In this document: positions 1-5,234 of the stretch, piece by piece
How the letters are laid out: every line of letters begins with the position of its first letter
How positions within the stretch are numbered: the stretch's first letter is position 1
From: XYD1-FULL-44-32 sp964355855
Lineage (GTDB): Bacteria > Patescibacteriota > Minisyncoccia > Phycocordibacterales > XYD1-FULL-46-19
NCBI GenBank assembly: GCA_964355855.1
Contig: CAYHFD010000026.1
Coordinates: forward strand, 1 to 10,305
DNA: 10,305 bases
Direction: 5' to 3'
Notes under the pieces: model-generated
Told to the model about the DNA's origin: nothing
The model's database searches: none
Seen by the model: the letters and a program-made list of their open reading frames with translations, nothing else
Position numbers and translations under genes: made by a program

Positions 1-37
1 GGGGAGGGAAAAGGGGCTAAAAATGCAGGGAAAATAA

Positions 38-46
38 TGGTATGAT
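38..46 (+). promoter_or_regulatory. Extended -10 promoter upstream of tRNA-Leu region
   Basis: TGG followed directly by TATGAT forms an extended -10 element. No convincing -35 hexamer is visible at the usual distance. Transcription would begin near base 53, ahead of the tRNA-like fragment at 65 and of tRNA-Leu(UAA). This is a motif match only. Confidence 0.35.
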
Positions 47-64
47 AGGATTTAGGTTATATTT

Positions 65-155
65 GCCCGGGTGGCGGAATTGCCCGCTCGCAACGACTCA
101 AAAACTTGTTTTGTGTGTCGGCCCGAGGCATGTTGAAGTCGAGTCATTATCTGAA
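65..155 (+). other. tRNA-Leu-like 5' fragment fused to a structured leader
   Basis: Bases 65-82 (GCCCGGGTGGCGGAATTG) read like the acceptor strand and D-arm start of a tRNA-Leu, but the rest of a tRNA does not follow. What follows can fold: GCGG/CCGC around the AATTGC loop, CAAAA/TTTTG around ACTTG at about 99-113 flanked by GAC/GTC, and GCC-CGA-GGC at about 122-129. GACTC at 95-99 can also pair with GAGTC near 141-145. The segment abuts the first base of tRNA-Leu(UAA) at 156, so it would be the 5' leader removed by RNase P. It resembles, in inverted orientation, the element at 294-422. I see no protein in it. Confidence 0.4.
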
Positions 156-239
156 GCCGGGGTGGTGTAATTGGTAGCCACGCAGGACTTAAAATTCTGT
201 GGTCGCAAGACCGTGAGGGTTCGATTCCCTCTCCCGGCA
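156..239 (+). tRNA. tRNA-Leu (anticodon UAA)
   Basis: A complete class II tRNA. The acceptor GCCGGGG pairs with TCCCGGC (one G-U). The D-arm is GTG/CAC, and the anticodon stem CAGGA/TTCTG encloses loop CTTAAAA, giving anticodon UAA. The long variable arm is GGTC-GCAA-GACC and the T-arm is GAGGG-TTCGATT-CCCTC at 215-231. The discriminator is A239. The 3' CCA is not encoded (the next bases are CAAAA), so a CCA-adding enzyme is needed. There is no intron, although tRNA-Leu(UAA) is a known site for group I introns in some bacteria. Confidence 0.96.
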
Positions 240-293
240 CAAAACAAAAGAGTAAAATGTGGATACATTTTATGATTATTGTTTTGGCCAATA

Positions 294-422
294 GGAGAGG
301 GAATCGAACGCCGGAACGCCCGAAGGCAGAATTCAGCAGAGTTCCGAAGTGGGGCGGTGCCCAGACCAAAATTTTTTGACGAAAAAGTTTTGAGTCGCGG
401 GAGATTCCCTCTCCCGGCACCA
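294..422 (+). ncRNA. Structured element mimicking the tRNA-Leu T-arm, ending in CCA
   Basis: Bases 294-309 are an exact 16-base inverted copy of tRNA-Leu(UAA) positions 219-234 (T-arm and start of the acceptor strand). Bases 403-420 are an exact 18-base direct copy of 223-240, and here the sequence continues as CACCA to 422. The two copies pair over 12 bp (294-305 with 403-414). Inside are GGAAC/GTTCC (313-317 with 341-345) enclosing GCC-CGAA-GGC, GGGC-GGT-GCCC near 353-363, and a 10-bp A/T stem at 368-377 with 382-391 around GACG. This looks like a multi-hairpin RNA with a tRNA-like 3' end. It could instead be an inert tRNA-derived repeat. The reading frames crossing it are tRNA read-through and not convincing proteins. 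The strand is assigned from the CCA end. Confidence 0.45.
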
Positions 423-508
423 GTAAAGATTATATTTGTTAAAAAAGAAATGGATACGCTTGAAAAAAACTAGTAGACCAGTTAATCTACAGTAGTTAGG
501 AAAAAAAT

Positions 509-581
509 CCGCCCATAACTCAGTTGGTAGAGTAGCCGGCTCTTAACCGGAATGTCGCAGGTTCGAATCCTGCTGGGCGGA
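509..581 (+). tRNA. tRNA-Lys (anticodon CUU)
   Basis: A 73-nt class I tRNA. The acceptor CCGCCCA pairs with TGGGCGG. The D-arm is ACTC-AGTTGGTA-GAGT. The anticodon arm GCCGG/CCGGA, with a mismatch at its outermost pair, encloses CTCTTAA, giving anticodon CUU. The T-arm is GCAGG-TTCGAAT-CCTGC at 557-573 and the discriminator is A581. No CCA is encoded. The gap from 423 to 508 holds no gene; a small GTAGA/TCTAC hairpin lies near 473-491. Confidence 0.95.
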
Positions 582-618
582 CAAAAACGAACAGGGTGAG
601 TTTTTGGTCGCCCAGAGC

Positions 619-636
619 AAGCCAACTGCTTGGCTT
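619..636 (+). other. Short perfect hairpin after tRNA-Lys
   Basis: AAGCCAA and TTGGCTT pair perfectly around the loop CTGC. There is no T-run after it, so it is not a standard intrinsic terminator. It may act as a processing signal between tRNA-Lys and the structured element at 641-730. Confidence 0.4.
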
Positions 637-640
637 GAGT

Positions 641-730
641 CAGGATTTGAAAGACTTTTCCTTATCAAAACGAGTGAAGCGAGATGAGATGGAAAAGTAC
701 CCGCCCCCGTAGGGGGAGAATCCTGCACCA
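641..730 (+). ncRNA. Second T-arm-mimicking structured element, ending in CCA
   Basis: CAGGATTTGAA at 641-651 is a 10/11 inverted copy of the tRNA-Lys T-arm (rc of TTCGAATCCTG). GAATCCTGC at 718-726 is a direct copy of tRNA-Lys 565-573, followed by ACCA to 730. CAGGATT (641-647) pairs with AATCCTG (719-725), a 7-bp acceptor-like stem with a CACCA tail. Inside are ACTTTTCC/GGAAAAGT (654-661 with 691-698) and CCCCC-GTA-GGGGG (704-716). The order of parts matches the element after tRNA-Leu(UAA). No protein is supported. It may be a real small RNA or a degenerate repeat; the strand is assigned from the CCA end. Confidence 0.4.
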
Positions 731-739
731 AATTAGACC

Positions 740-1219
740 TTATTTGATTAGTCCTCCATGATACAACCCTTGATATAAAATTTTCTGATTGACTAGGATT
801 GTTTCTTTTCCCGAAAAATTAATTAGACTACCTTCTGTTTTATTTTGGTATTCAAAAAAGCCATTACGATATTCTTTTGGGCCCCTAGCCGAAAAGGTGT
901 TGGTTTGTTGTAAGAGGGCTGATTTTAAAAATTTGTATATATCTTCAACCTGAACATTCACTTTTACTATTCCTCCATAATAATTCATTCCCCAAACGGG
1001 CTTATTATTCATATATACAATTTCTTCGCCTATAAATTTTCCACTGCCAAAGTATGTGTCGTGATATGTTAAATTGTCTTCTACAAAGTGATAATCTTCC
1101 GATCTTGGTCGTAAAGAATTTGTTTTTACCGCACTAGCACTAGCATAAGAATTTTTGTGAGCCTCATTGAGGAAGTTATTCAGTTTTTCTATACTTATTT
1201 CTTGATCTAAAAAACTCAT
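740..1219 (-). CDS. DUF5680-like protein of unknown function
   Basis: A 159-residue soluble protein with no signal peptide or membrane segment. The pattern SLRPRSEDYHF (35-45), then YHDTYFGSGKFIGEE (52-66) and KPVWGMNYYGG (73-83), with a C-terminal LYHGG (152-156), matches what I remember of the DUF5680 family. The biochemical role of that family is not known to me. The start is the ATG at 1219. The same frame stays open further upstream, but only by reading antisense-free through tRNA-Leu(UAG) and tRNA-Cys, so a longer protein is not credible. The ATG lies 4 nt after the tRNA-Leu(UAG) discriminator base and has no Shine-Dalgarno sequence. The gene is therefore probably co-transcribed with the two tRNAs and freed by tRNA 3' processing. 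The family name is from memory; the reading frame is secure. Confidence 0.8.
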   Translation of the reverse strand: MSFLDQEISIEKLNNFLNEAHKNSYASASAVKTNSLRPRSEDYHFVEDNLTYHDTYFGSGKFIGEEIVYMNNKPVWGMNYYGGIVKVNVQVEDIYKFLKSALLQQTNTFSARGPKEYRNGFFEYQNKTEGSLINFSGKETILVNQKILYQGLYHGGLIK

Positions 1220-1223
1220 TTTG

Positions 1224-1305
1224 TGGGCGAGGGGAGACTCGAACTCCCATGCCTTGCGGCACCAGTTCCTAAGACTGGCGTGGCTACCAATTACACCACT
1301 CGCCC
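1224..1305 (-). tRNA. tRNA-Leu (anticodon UAG)
   Basis: On the minus strand, acceptor GGGCGAG pairs with CTCGCCC. The D-arm GTGTAATTGGTAGCCAC is identical to that of tRNA-Leu(UAA). The anticodon stem CCAGT/ACTGG encloses CTTAGGA, giving anticodon UAG. The variable arm is TGCC-GCAA-GGCA, the T-arm is GGGAG-TTCGAGT-CTCCC, and the discriminator is A. No CCA is encoded. The DUF5680-like gene begins 4 nt after its 3' end. Confidence 0.96.
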
Positions 1306-1310
1306 TTGAC

Positions 1311-1346
1311 CTGTAATTTATAACACAAAACCAAATAAAATTACAG
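1311..1346 (-). other. Hairpin in the tRNA-Cys / tRNA-Leu spacer
   Basis: A perfect 9-bp inverted repeat, CTGTAATTT with AAATTACAG, occupies most of the 45-nt spacer between the two tRNAs. No T-run typical of a terminator follows the stem. It more likely marks a processing site in a dicistronic tRNA precursor. Confidence 0.45.
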
Positions 1347-1350
1347 AGTG

Positions 1351-1422
1351 AGGCCCGAGCGAGAATCGAACTCGCGCGTCGCGGTTTTGCAGACCGCTGT
1401 GTTACCACTTCACCACCGGGCC
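1351..1422 (-). tRNA. tRNA-Cys (anticodon GCA)
   Basis: On the minus strand, acceptor GGCCCGG pairs with TCGGGCC. The D-arm is TGGTGAAGTGGTAACAC. The anticodon stem GCGGT/ACCGC encloses CTGCAAA, giving anticodon GCA. The T-arm is GCGAG-TTCGATT-CTCGC. The discriminator is U, as expected for tRNA-Cys. No CCA is encoded. It is the first gene of the minus-strand unit tRNA-Cys, tRNA-Leu(UAG), DUF5680. Confidence 0.96.
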
Positions 1423-1468
1423 ATATTTTATACAAACGACGGTTTTTGGGTCACTCCCCAATGTTTGA

Positions 1469-1477
1469 AGTATATCA
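1469..1477 (-). promoter_or_regulatory. Possible extended -10 promoter for tRNA-Cys
   Basis: On the minus strand TGA precedes TATACT, an extended -10 pattern. It would start transcription about 40 nt before tRNA-Cys. No -35 hexamer is obvious. The nearer TATAAA at 1427-1432 would start transcription inside the tRNA and is less likely. Confidence 0.3.
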
Positions 1478-1501
1478 TTGGCAAGTAGACTAGACTCCAG
1501 C

Positions 1502-1543
1502 GTTACCACTTCCCTGCCTGCCGGCAGGCAGGGCCACCAGGCC
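1502..1543 (-). pseudogene. tRNA-Cys-like 5' fragment split by a palindrome
   Basis: On the minus strand, GGCCTGGTGG (1543-1534) and AAGTGGTAAC (1511-1502) match the tRNA-Cys 5' end GGCCCGGTGG..AAGTGGTAAC with one substitution. The functional gene has TG between the two halves. The fragment has a 22-bp perfect palindrome there instead. The sequence after AAC does not continue as a recognisable anticodon or T-arm. This is a truncated tRNA copy interrupted by a repeat. Confidence 0.55.
1512..1533. repeat. 22-bp perfect palindrome (CPR-type GC-rich repeat)
   Basis: The left half CCCTGCCTGCC is followed by its exact reverse complement GGCAGGCAGGG. From memory, palindromes with this core are frequent in CPR genomes, where in coding regions they are read as LPAGRQ-like peptides. 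It lies 15 nt past the rbfA stop and could fold in the 3' end of that mRNA, but no T-run follows. Confidence 0.8.
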
Positions 1544-1548
1544 AAATT

Positions 1549-1851
1549 TTACTGGACCATTAGTTCTGGGTCTAAACCAACCGAGAGCCGAGGCAGTACC
1601 CGTAGCTCACTATGATCTTTTATATGCCCACGAATATCGGTGAGATGATGCTCGATAAAAGATAAAGCAGCGCGACATTCCTTGTCTGGCAGAACGGAAA
1701 TGTATATAGTCGCCGAGCGACCAAAGTCCGTTACCATCACCTTAGTGACGGTAATAAGCGATTGACTGGTCGATTCACGACTAATGTACTTAGCCACTAG
1801 ACAGTGAATTAGCTTCTCGATCCGGGCATCTTTAATTTTTTCTGATCTCAT
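1549..1851 (-). CDS. rbfA: 30S ribosome-binding factor A (RbfA)
   Basis: RbfA is a small KH-fold protein that binds immature 30S subunits and assists 16S rRNA 5'-end and helix 1 maturation. This product is 100 residues, close to the shorter members of the family. Family features visible are the opening MRSEKIKDARIEKLI, the central strand SLITVTKVMVTDFGRSATIYISVLP (about 31-55), the helix around residues 61-74, the IRGHI segment, and the closing LRVLPRLSVGLDPEL. The last of these corresponds to the usual R..P.L.F..D. It lies 41 nt downstream of infB, the classic infB-rbfA order. A TATAAT lies 13 nt before the ATG but has no good -35. No Shine-Dalgarno sequence is visible. Confidence 0.9.
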   Translation of the reverse strand: MRSEKIKDARIEKLIHCLVAKYISRESTSQSLITVTKVMVTDFGRSATIYISVLPDKECRAALSFIEHHLTDIRGHIKDHSELRVLPRLSVGLDPELMVQ

Positions 1852-1892
1852 ACGTTCTGTTCGTAATTATACACAAATAAGTTAAAATCGCA

Positions 1893-3419
1893 TTAGCGGG
1901 TGATAAGTTCAATTGCCTCTAATTTATCACCTTCACTAATCATACTTTTGGAATCAATCATGGCGCCAAATTGGTTTTCTTCACTCACTTCACTAGTAGC
2001 AATTTTTTGGGTTTGTAGTTCCACCACTTTACCACGACCAATTTCCGCTTCGCGACGCCATATTTTAACGATTGCTCCTTTTTTAAGCGTGCCTTGTTGA
2101 ACCAGTCCACCTAGAACTTGTTTATCTTTAACTTGATTAAATATTTTTATAATCTTAATTTTGGCAACCACTATCTCTTCGGTCAATTTTGGTCGACAGG
2201 CGACAATTTCGTTTTGAAGCCACTCGGTAAGCTGGTAAATAATGTTAAAACTTTTAATTTTTACACCATGGCGTTCGGCCAAATCCTGGGCGCTTTTGTC
2301 AATTTTGACATTAAAACCGGCGACATAAGGCTGGCTTGAACCAATCAGTATTTTTAAGTCTTTATCAGTAACAATACCAACACCGGTATCGATTATTTTA
2401 AACCGCACTCGGTCATCCTTTATTTTGTTTATTTCGTGAATTACGGCTTCAAGAGTACCGTGAGAGTCGCTTTTTACTACCAAGGCTAAATCCACTAACT
2501 CTGGGTTATCTGTCACTGTTTCTGAAATTATATTAGGCTGATTTTCACAGTCCTCAATATTATTTGTACTATATTGGTCAGCTTGTTTTTTATCACCAAA
2601 TGACACAAAGTTTTTGCCAGCTTCTGGTACTTCACAAAAACCAAAAATTTTAACTGGTGAAGAAAAAGAAGCCACAGCCATATCTTGACCCAGAAAATTT
2701 TCCATTTTTTTAATCTTGGCTACCTTGCCAGCAATGCCGACAAAGTCACCCCGACGAAGTGTCCCGTCTTTTATAATTAAGGTAACCGTCGCTCCCACTT
2801 TTGGGTCAAGTTTAGATTCCAAGACAAAACCCGAAGCGGGTTCGGCTTTGTTGGCCTGTAAATTTTCCAAATCCGAAACAAGCAATAAAAGGTCTAACAA
2901 ATCGCTAATTCCCTCACCAGTTTTAGCTGAAATATTGGCGCTAGGCACTTTGCCACCATAACTTTCGACATAAACTTCGTTTTCACCAAGCTCTTGTTTA
3001 ACCCGGTCGGGGTTTGAGTTTGGGCGATCAATTTTATTTATCGCCACCACATAAGGCACCCCCGCGTCTTTGATAGATTTTATGGCTTCAAGAGTTTGGG
3101 GTTTTACCCCTTCTTCAGCTGAAACAACTAAAATTGCAATATCGGAAATATTAGCCCCACGACTACGCATGGCTTGAAAGGCTTCATGACCAGGGGTATC
3201 TAAAAAGGTAATCCGGCGAATTCCGCCCGTTTCAGTTTTATGTTCCACTTCGTAGGCCGATACATGTTGGGTAATACCGCCGGCCTCGGAGGCCACAACA
3301 TTTGATTGGCGAATATAGTCTAAAAGGGTAGATTTACCATGGTCAATATGACCAACCACGGCAATAACCGGTGGACGGGCAACAAGAGAATTAGGTTGTA
3401 CAGTTGGTTCTGCCTTCAT
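1893..3419 (-). CDS. infB: Translation initiation factor IF-2, compact form
   Basis: IF-2 is the GTPase that brings initiator tRNA to the 30S subunit and drives subunit joining. All G motifs are present: G1 GHIDHGKS (23-30), G2 GGITQH (47-52), G3 DTPGH (74-78), G4 NKID (128-131) and G5 SAK (164-166). The G domain is followed by a beta-barrel domain II (about 190-275), a polar linker (about 275-310), domain III from about 313, and C-terminal domain IV, which binds initiator tRNA. At 508 residues it is far shorter than the common 700-900 because the N-terminal IF2N and linker regions are almost absent. Only about 17 residues precede the G domain, as seen in reduced CPR genomes. It begins 26 nt after the DUF4446 stop, with no Shine-Dalgarno sequence, and leads into rbfA. 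Confidence 0.96.
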   Translation of the reverse strand: MKAEPTVQPNSLVARPPVIAVVGHIDHGKSTLLDYIRQSNVVASEAGGITQHVSAYEVEHKTETGGIRRITFLDTPGHEAFQAMRSRGANISDIAILVVSAEEGVKPQTLEAIKSIKDAGVPYVVAINKIDRPNSNPDRVKQELGENEVYVESYGGKVPSANISAKTGEGISDLLDLLLLVSDLENLQANKAEPASGFVLESKLDPKVGATVTLIIKDGTLRRGDFVGIAGKVAKIKKMENFLGQDMAVASFSSPVKIFGFCEVPEAGKNFVSFGDKKQADQYSTNNIEDCENQPNIISETVTDNPELVDLALVVKSDSHGTLEAVIHEINKIKDDRVRFKIIDTGVGIVTDKDLKILIGSSQPYVAGFNVKIDKSAQDLAERHGVKIKSFNIIYQLTEWLQNEIVACRPKLTEEIVVAKIKIIKIFNQVKDKQVLGGLVQQGTLKKGAIVKIWRREAEIGRGKVVELQTQKIATSEVSEENQFGAMIDSKSMISEGDKLEAIELITR

Positions 3420-3445
3420 TTTATTTATTCAATTAAATCTAGTGG

Positions 3446-3904
3446 CTATTTTTTACTAGCAAGGTTGATAGCCTCTATTTCTTCAGTCGAAAGTTCGTGT
3501 TCGGAACTAAATTTGGACAGCGGTTTAGCATAAACACCTACTTTGTCACGCGAGTACAAACCAGATATAACTACACCGTTACCGTCTTCATCCATTAGGG
3601 CGGTAGCAAAACTTTGGTTGCCACCTAAATCGGCATATGGGTTAAAACGAAGGGTATGATAGCGTTGGAGGGTACTTCTTAAACGGCGGTAGATATCTTC
3701 AAAAAGCTTGTCGTCGTGTTTAGATTTGGCGACGACAGTGTCTACTGCTTGGCCTAGTTCAGCCATTATTTCTTCTAAATCTTGGCCTTTGCGACCAATT
3801 AACAACTTTTTTAATCGCCATTCTAGGCTAAGCACCCAAAAGGCGAGGACACCGATAATCCCTAATAGAAGGTAAATAACAAGGTTTTCTAGACCAAAAA
3901 TCAC
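3446..3904 (-). CDS. DUF4446 family membrane-anchored protein
   Basis: Predicted as 152 residues from a GTG start. The N-terminus carries one membrane segment (YLLLGIIGVLAFWVLSLEW), followed by a charged, probably coiled helix and then the DUF4446 core: RFNPYADLGGNQSFATALMD, GNGVVISGL, VYAKPL, and the C-terminal LSTEEIEAI. The function of the family is unknown to me. The frame stays open to an ATG at 4000, but that would add 32 residues unlike the family, overlap the divergent desulfurase gene and ignore the promoter. The TATAAT box at 3914-3919 lies just 9 nt before the GTG at 3904, so the GTG is the better start and the mRNA nearly leaderless. It heads the unit with infB and rbfA, in the place where nusA often sits. 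Confidence 0.85.
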   Translation of the reverse strand: MIFGLENLVIYLLLGIIGVLAFWVLSLEWRLKKLLIGRKGQDLEEIMAELGQAVDTVVAKSKHDDKLFEDIYRRLRSTLQRYHTLRFNPYADLGGNQSFATALMDEDGNGVVISGLYSRDKVGVYAKPLSKFSSEHELSTEEIEAINLASKK

Positions 3905-3913
3905 AGTAGACGA

Positions 3914-3942
3914 ATTATACGATAACTTAGGGTTTTTTGCAA
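3914..3942 (-). promoter_or_regulatory. Promoter for DUF4446-infB-rbfA
   Basis: On the minus strand, -35 TTGCAA (3942-3937), a 17-bp spacer, and a perfect -10 TATAAT (3919-3914). The predicted start near 3907 leaves about 3 nt before the GTG at 3904. The -35 hexamer is shared with the divergent promoter. Confidence 0.65.
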
Positions 3943-3948
3943 AAAACC
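3931..3948. promoter_or_regulatory. 18-bp palindrome carrying the shared -35 of two divergent promoters
   Basis: GGTTTTTTG and CAAAAAACC form a perfect palindrome. Its centre TTGCAA is self-complementary and serves as -35 for both directions at acceptable spacing (17 bp leftward, 16 bp rightward). A dimeric regulator could bind here, or the symmetry may simply serve two polymerase sites. Confidence 0.5.
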
Positions 3949-3964
3949 TAACTCTAGGTACAAT
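3937..3964 (+). promoter_or_regulatory. Promoter for cysteine desulfurase
   Basis: -35 TTGCAA (3937-3942), 16-bp spacer, -10 TACAAT (3959-3964). The ATG at 3972 begins 7 nt after the -10 box, where transcription itself should start, so the mRNA is predicted to be leaderless. Confidence 0.65.
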
Positions 3965-3971
3965 CAAAGAT

Positions 3972-5153
3972 ATGTTTTTTCTAAAACCTAAAAAAAACAA
4001 GCGGGTCTATTTAGATACCGCCGCGGCCACGCCTGTTGATAAGCGGGTGCGTCGGGCGCTAGAGCCTTACCTGTCTTTTCAATTTGGGAACCCAGGTAGT
4101 ATTCATCAGGAGGGAGTGTTGGCCAAACAAGCTGTGACTCAAGCGCGAATTATGGTAGCGCAATCACTGGTTTGTTTACCCGAAGAAATAATCTTTACTA
4201 GTGGTGGTACAGAAAGCAATAATTTAGCCATTGTTGGTACAGCCCTTCTTTATGAAAAAAAACATGGGCAACTGGGGCGGCTAATAACGACCGCCATTGA
4301 ACATCGAAGTATTTTAGAGCCAGCGCAATATTTAAAAAGTCGAGGTTGGGATATTGTAATATTGCCGGTCGCCCCCGCTGGTAGTCTTGATCTTAAAAAA
4401 CTAGAACAAGAAATAACTCCCAACACGGCTTTAGTGTCTTTAGGTTATGGTAATAATGAAATCGGTACCATTTTTCCGGTCCGAGAAGTGGCTAAAATTA
4501 TTAGACGATTTAGAAAAAATAATTTAACCACCTATCCTTTGTTTCATTTAGATGCTTGTCAGGCACCGCGGTTTCTGCCACTTAGAACGGCTAAGCTGGG
4601 GGTGGATTTACTAACAATTAATGGCTCTAAAATTTATGGTCCCAAAGGATCGGGGGTTTTGTATAAAAGAAAAGAAATTGAGATTGCGGCGGTGGTTTAT
4701 GGTGGTGGTCAAGAAAGTGGTATGCGTTCGGGGACAGAAAATGTCGCTGGGATAGTTGGCTTGGCCACCGCCCTATCTATTTGCACTAAGTTTGCTCTGG
4801 CAGAAAGTTTACAACTGTCAAAATTGCGTGATTATTTTTTTACTAAAATAAAAAAAGAAATAAGTGGTGTGATAATTCACGGGAGTGAAGATAATCGTTT
4901 GGCCAATAATATAAACCTAACTTTACTGGGGGTTGATTCAGAATGGGCGGTAATTCAACTTGATGAACGGGGTTTTGCGGTAGCGACTGGTAGTGCCTGC
5001 TCTTCCGGACAAAACGACGATCGACATGTGCTTCGGGCCTTATATGGTGATTTGGCGCCAGCCGAAGGTTCAATTCGCATTACTTTGGGAAGAGATATTA
5101 CTAGTCAGGATATTGATAATCTTATTTGTGCCTTGAAAGAAATTTCTGTTTAA
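3972..5153 (+). CDS. Cysteine desulfurase, NifS/IscS family
   Basis: A PLP enzyme that takes sulfur from cysteine, forming alanine and an enzyme persulfide for Fe-S cluster or tRNA thiolation pathways. It has 393 residues, normal for the family. Visible motifs are LDTAAATP (14-21), the cofactor loop SGGTESNN (77-84), His111 in AIEHRS (ring stacking), Asp194 and Gln197 in HLDACQAP, the Schiff-base Lys220 in NGSKIYGPKG, MRSGT (251-255), and the catalytic Cys343 in GSACSSG. The residue before the lysine is Ser instead of the more usual His. The loop with Cys343 favours the class I (IscS/NifS) type over SufS. No scaffold (iscU/sufU) or tRNA thiolase gene (mnmA/thiI) is adjacent, so the sulfur acceptor cannot be named. 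The start is fixed by the promoter. Confidence 0.93.
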   Translation: MFFLKPKKNKRVYLDTAAATPVDKRVRRALEPYLSFQFGNPGSIHQEGVLAKQAVTQARIMVAQSLVCLPEEIIFTSGGTESNNLAIVGTALLYEKKHGQLGRLITTAIEHRSILEPAQYLKSRGWDIVILPVAPAGSLDLKKLEQEITPNTALVSLGYGNNEIGTIFPVREVAKIIRRFRKNNLTTYPLFHLDACQAPRFLPLRTAKLGVDLLTINGSKIYGPKGSGVLYKRKEIEIAAVVYGGGQESGMRSGTENVAGIVGLATALSICTKFALAESLQLSKLRDYFFTKIKKEISGVIIHGSEDNRLANNINLTLLGVDSEWAVIQLDERGFAVATGSACSSGQNDDRHVLRALYGDLAPAEGSIRITLGRDITSQDIDNLICALKEISV

Positions 5154-5191
5154 GGGGTAATAATATTGTATATGATGGTCTGTCTAAGCCA

Positions 5192-5200
5192 TGTTATAAT
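5192..5200 (+). promoter_or_regulatory. Extended -10 promoter for superoxide dismutase
   Basis: TGT precedes a perfect TATAAT (5195-5200). The -35 region is poor, as is usual with extended -10 promoters. The leader would be about 28 nt, with no Shine-Dalgarno sequence near the ATG at 5235. Confidence 0.5.
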
Positions 5201-5234
5201 GTCAAAGGTTTATTAGATTTTTTTCACTAAAATT

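Noticed and set aside
156..239. Group I intron in tRNA-Leu(UAA)
   Set aside because: The tRNA is continuous from acceptor to discriminator with normal anticodon loop spacing.
52..420. Minus-strand 122-residue reading frame
   Set aside because: It reads antisense through tRNA-Leu(UAA) and the T-arm copies; the VPGEGIEPSRS-type peptide is a familiar tRNA antisense artefact.
223..420. Classical integrated element with att sites in tRNA-Leu
   Set aside because: The 18-base direct repeat resembles att sites, but the 180-bp interval has no integrase and contains an inverted T-arm copy that att duplication does not explain.
279..473. Plus-strand 64-residue reading frame
   Set aside because: Its GRFPLPAPV stretch comes from the tRNA 3'-end copy; no ribosome-binding site, promoter or recognisable domain.
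543..731. Minus-strand 62-residue reading frame
   Set aside because: It overlaps tRNA-Lys and the structured element; QQDSNLRHSG is the antisense of a T-arm.
1220..1435. N-terminal extension of the DUF5680-like gene
   Set aside because: It would translate across two functional tRNAs; the ATG at 1219 fits the family.
1849..1875. TATAAT upstream of rbfA as a promoter
   Set aside because: There is no -35 at any reasonable spacing; co-transcription with infB is simpler.
3905..4000. ATG start of DUF4446 at 4000
   Set aside because: It overlaps the divergent desulfurase start and the promoter, and adds residues not seen in the family.
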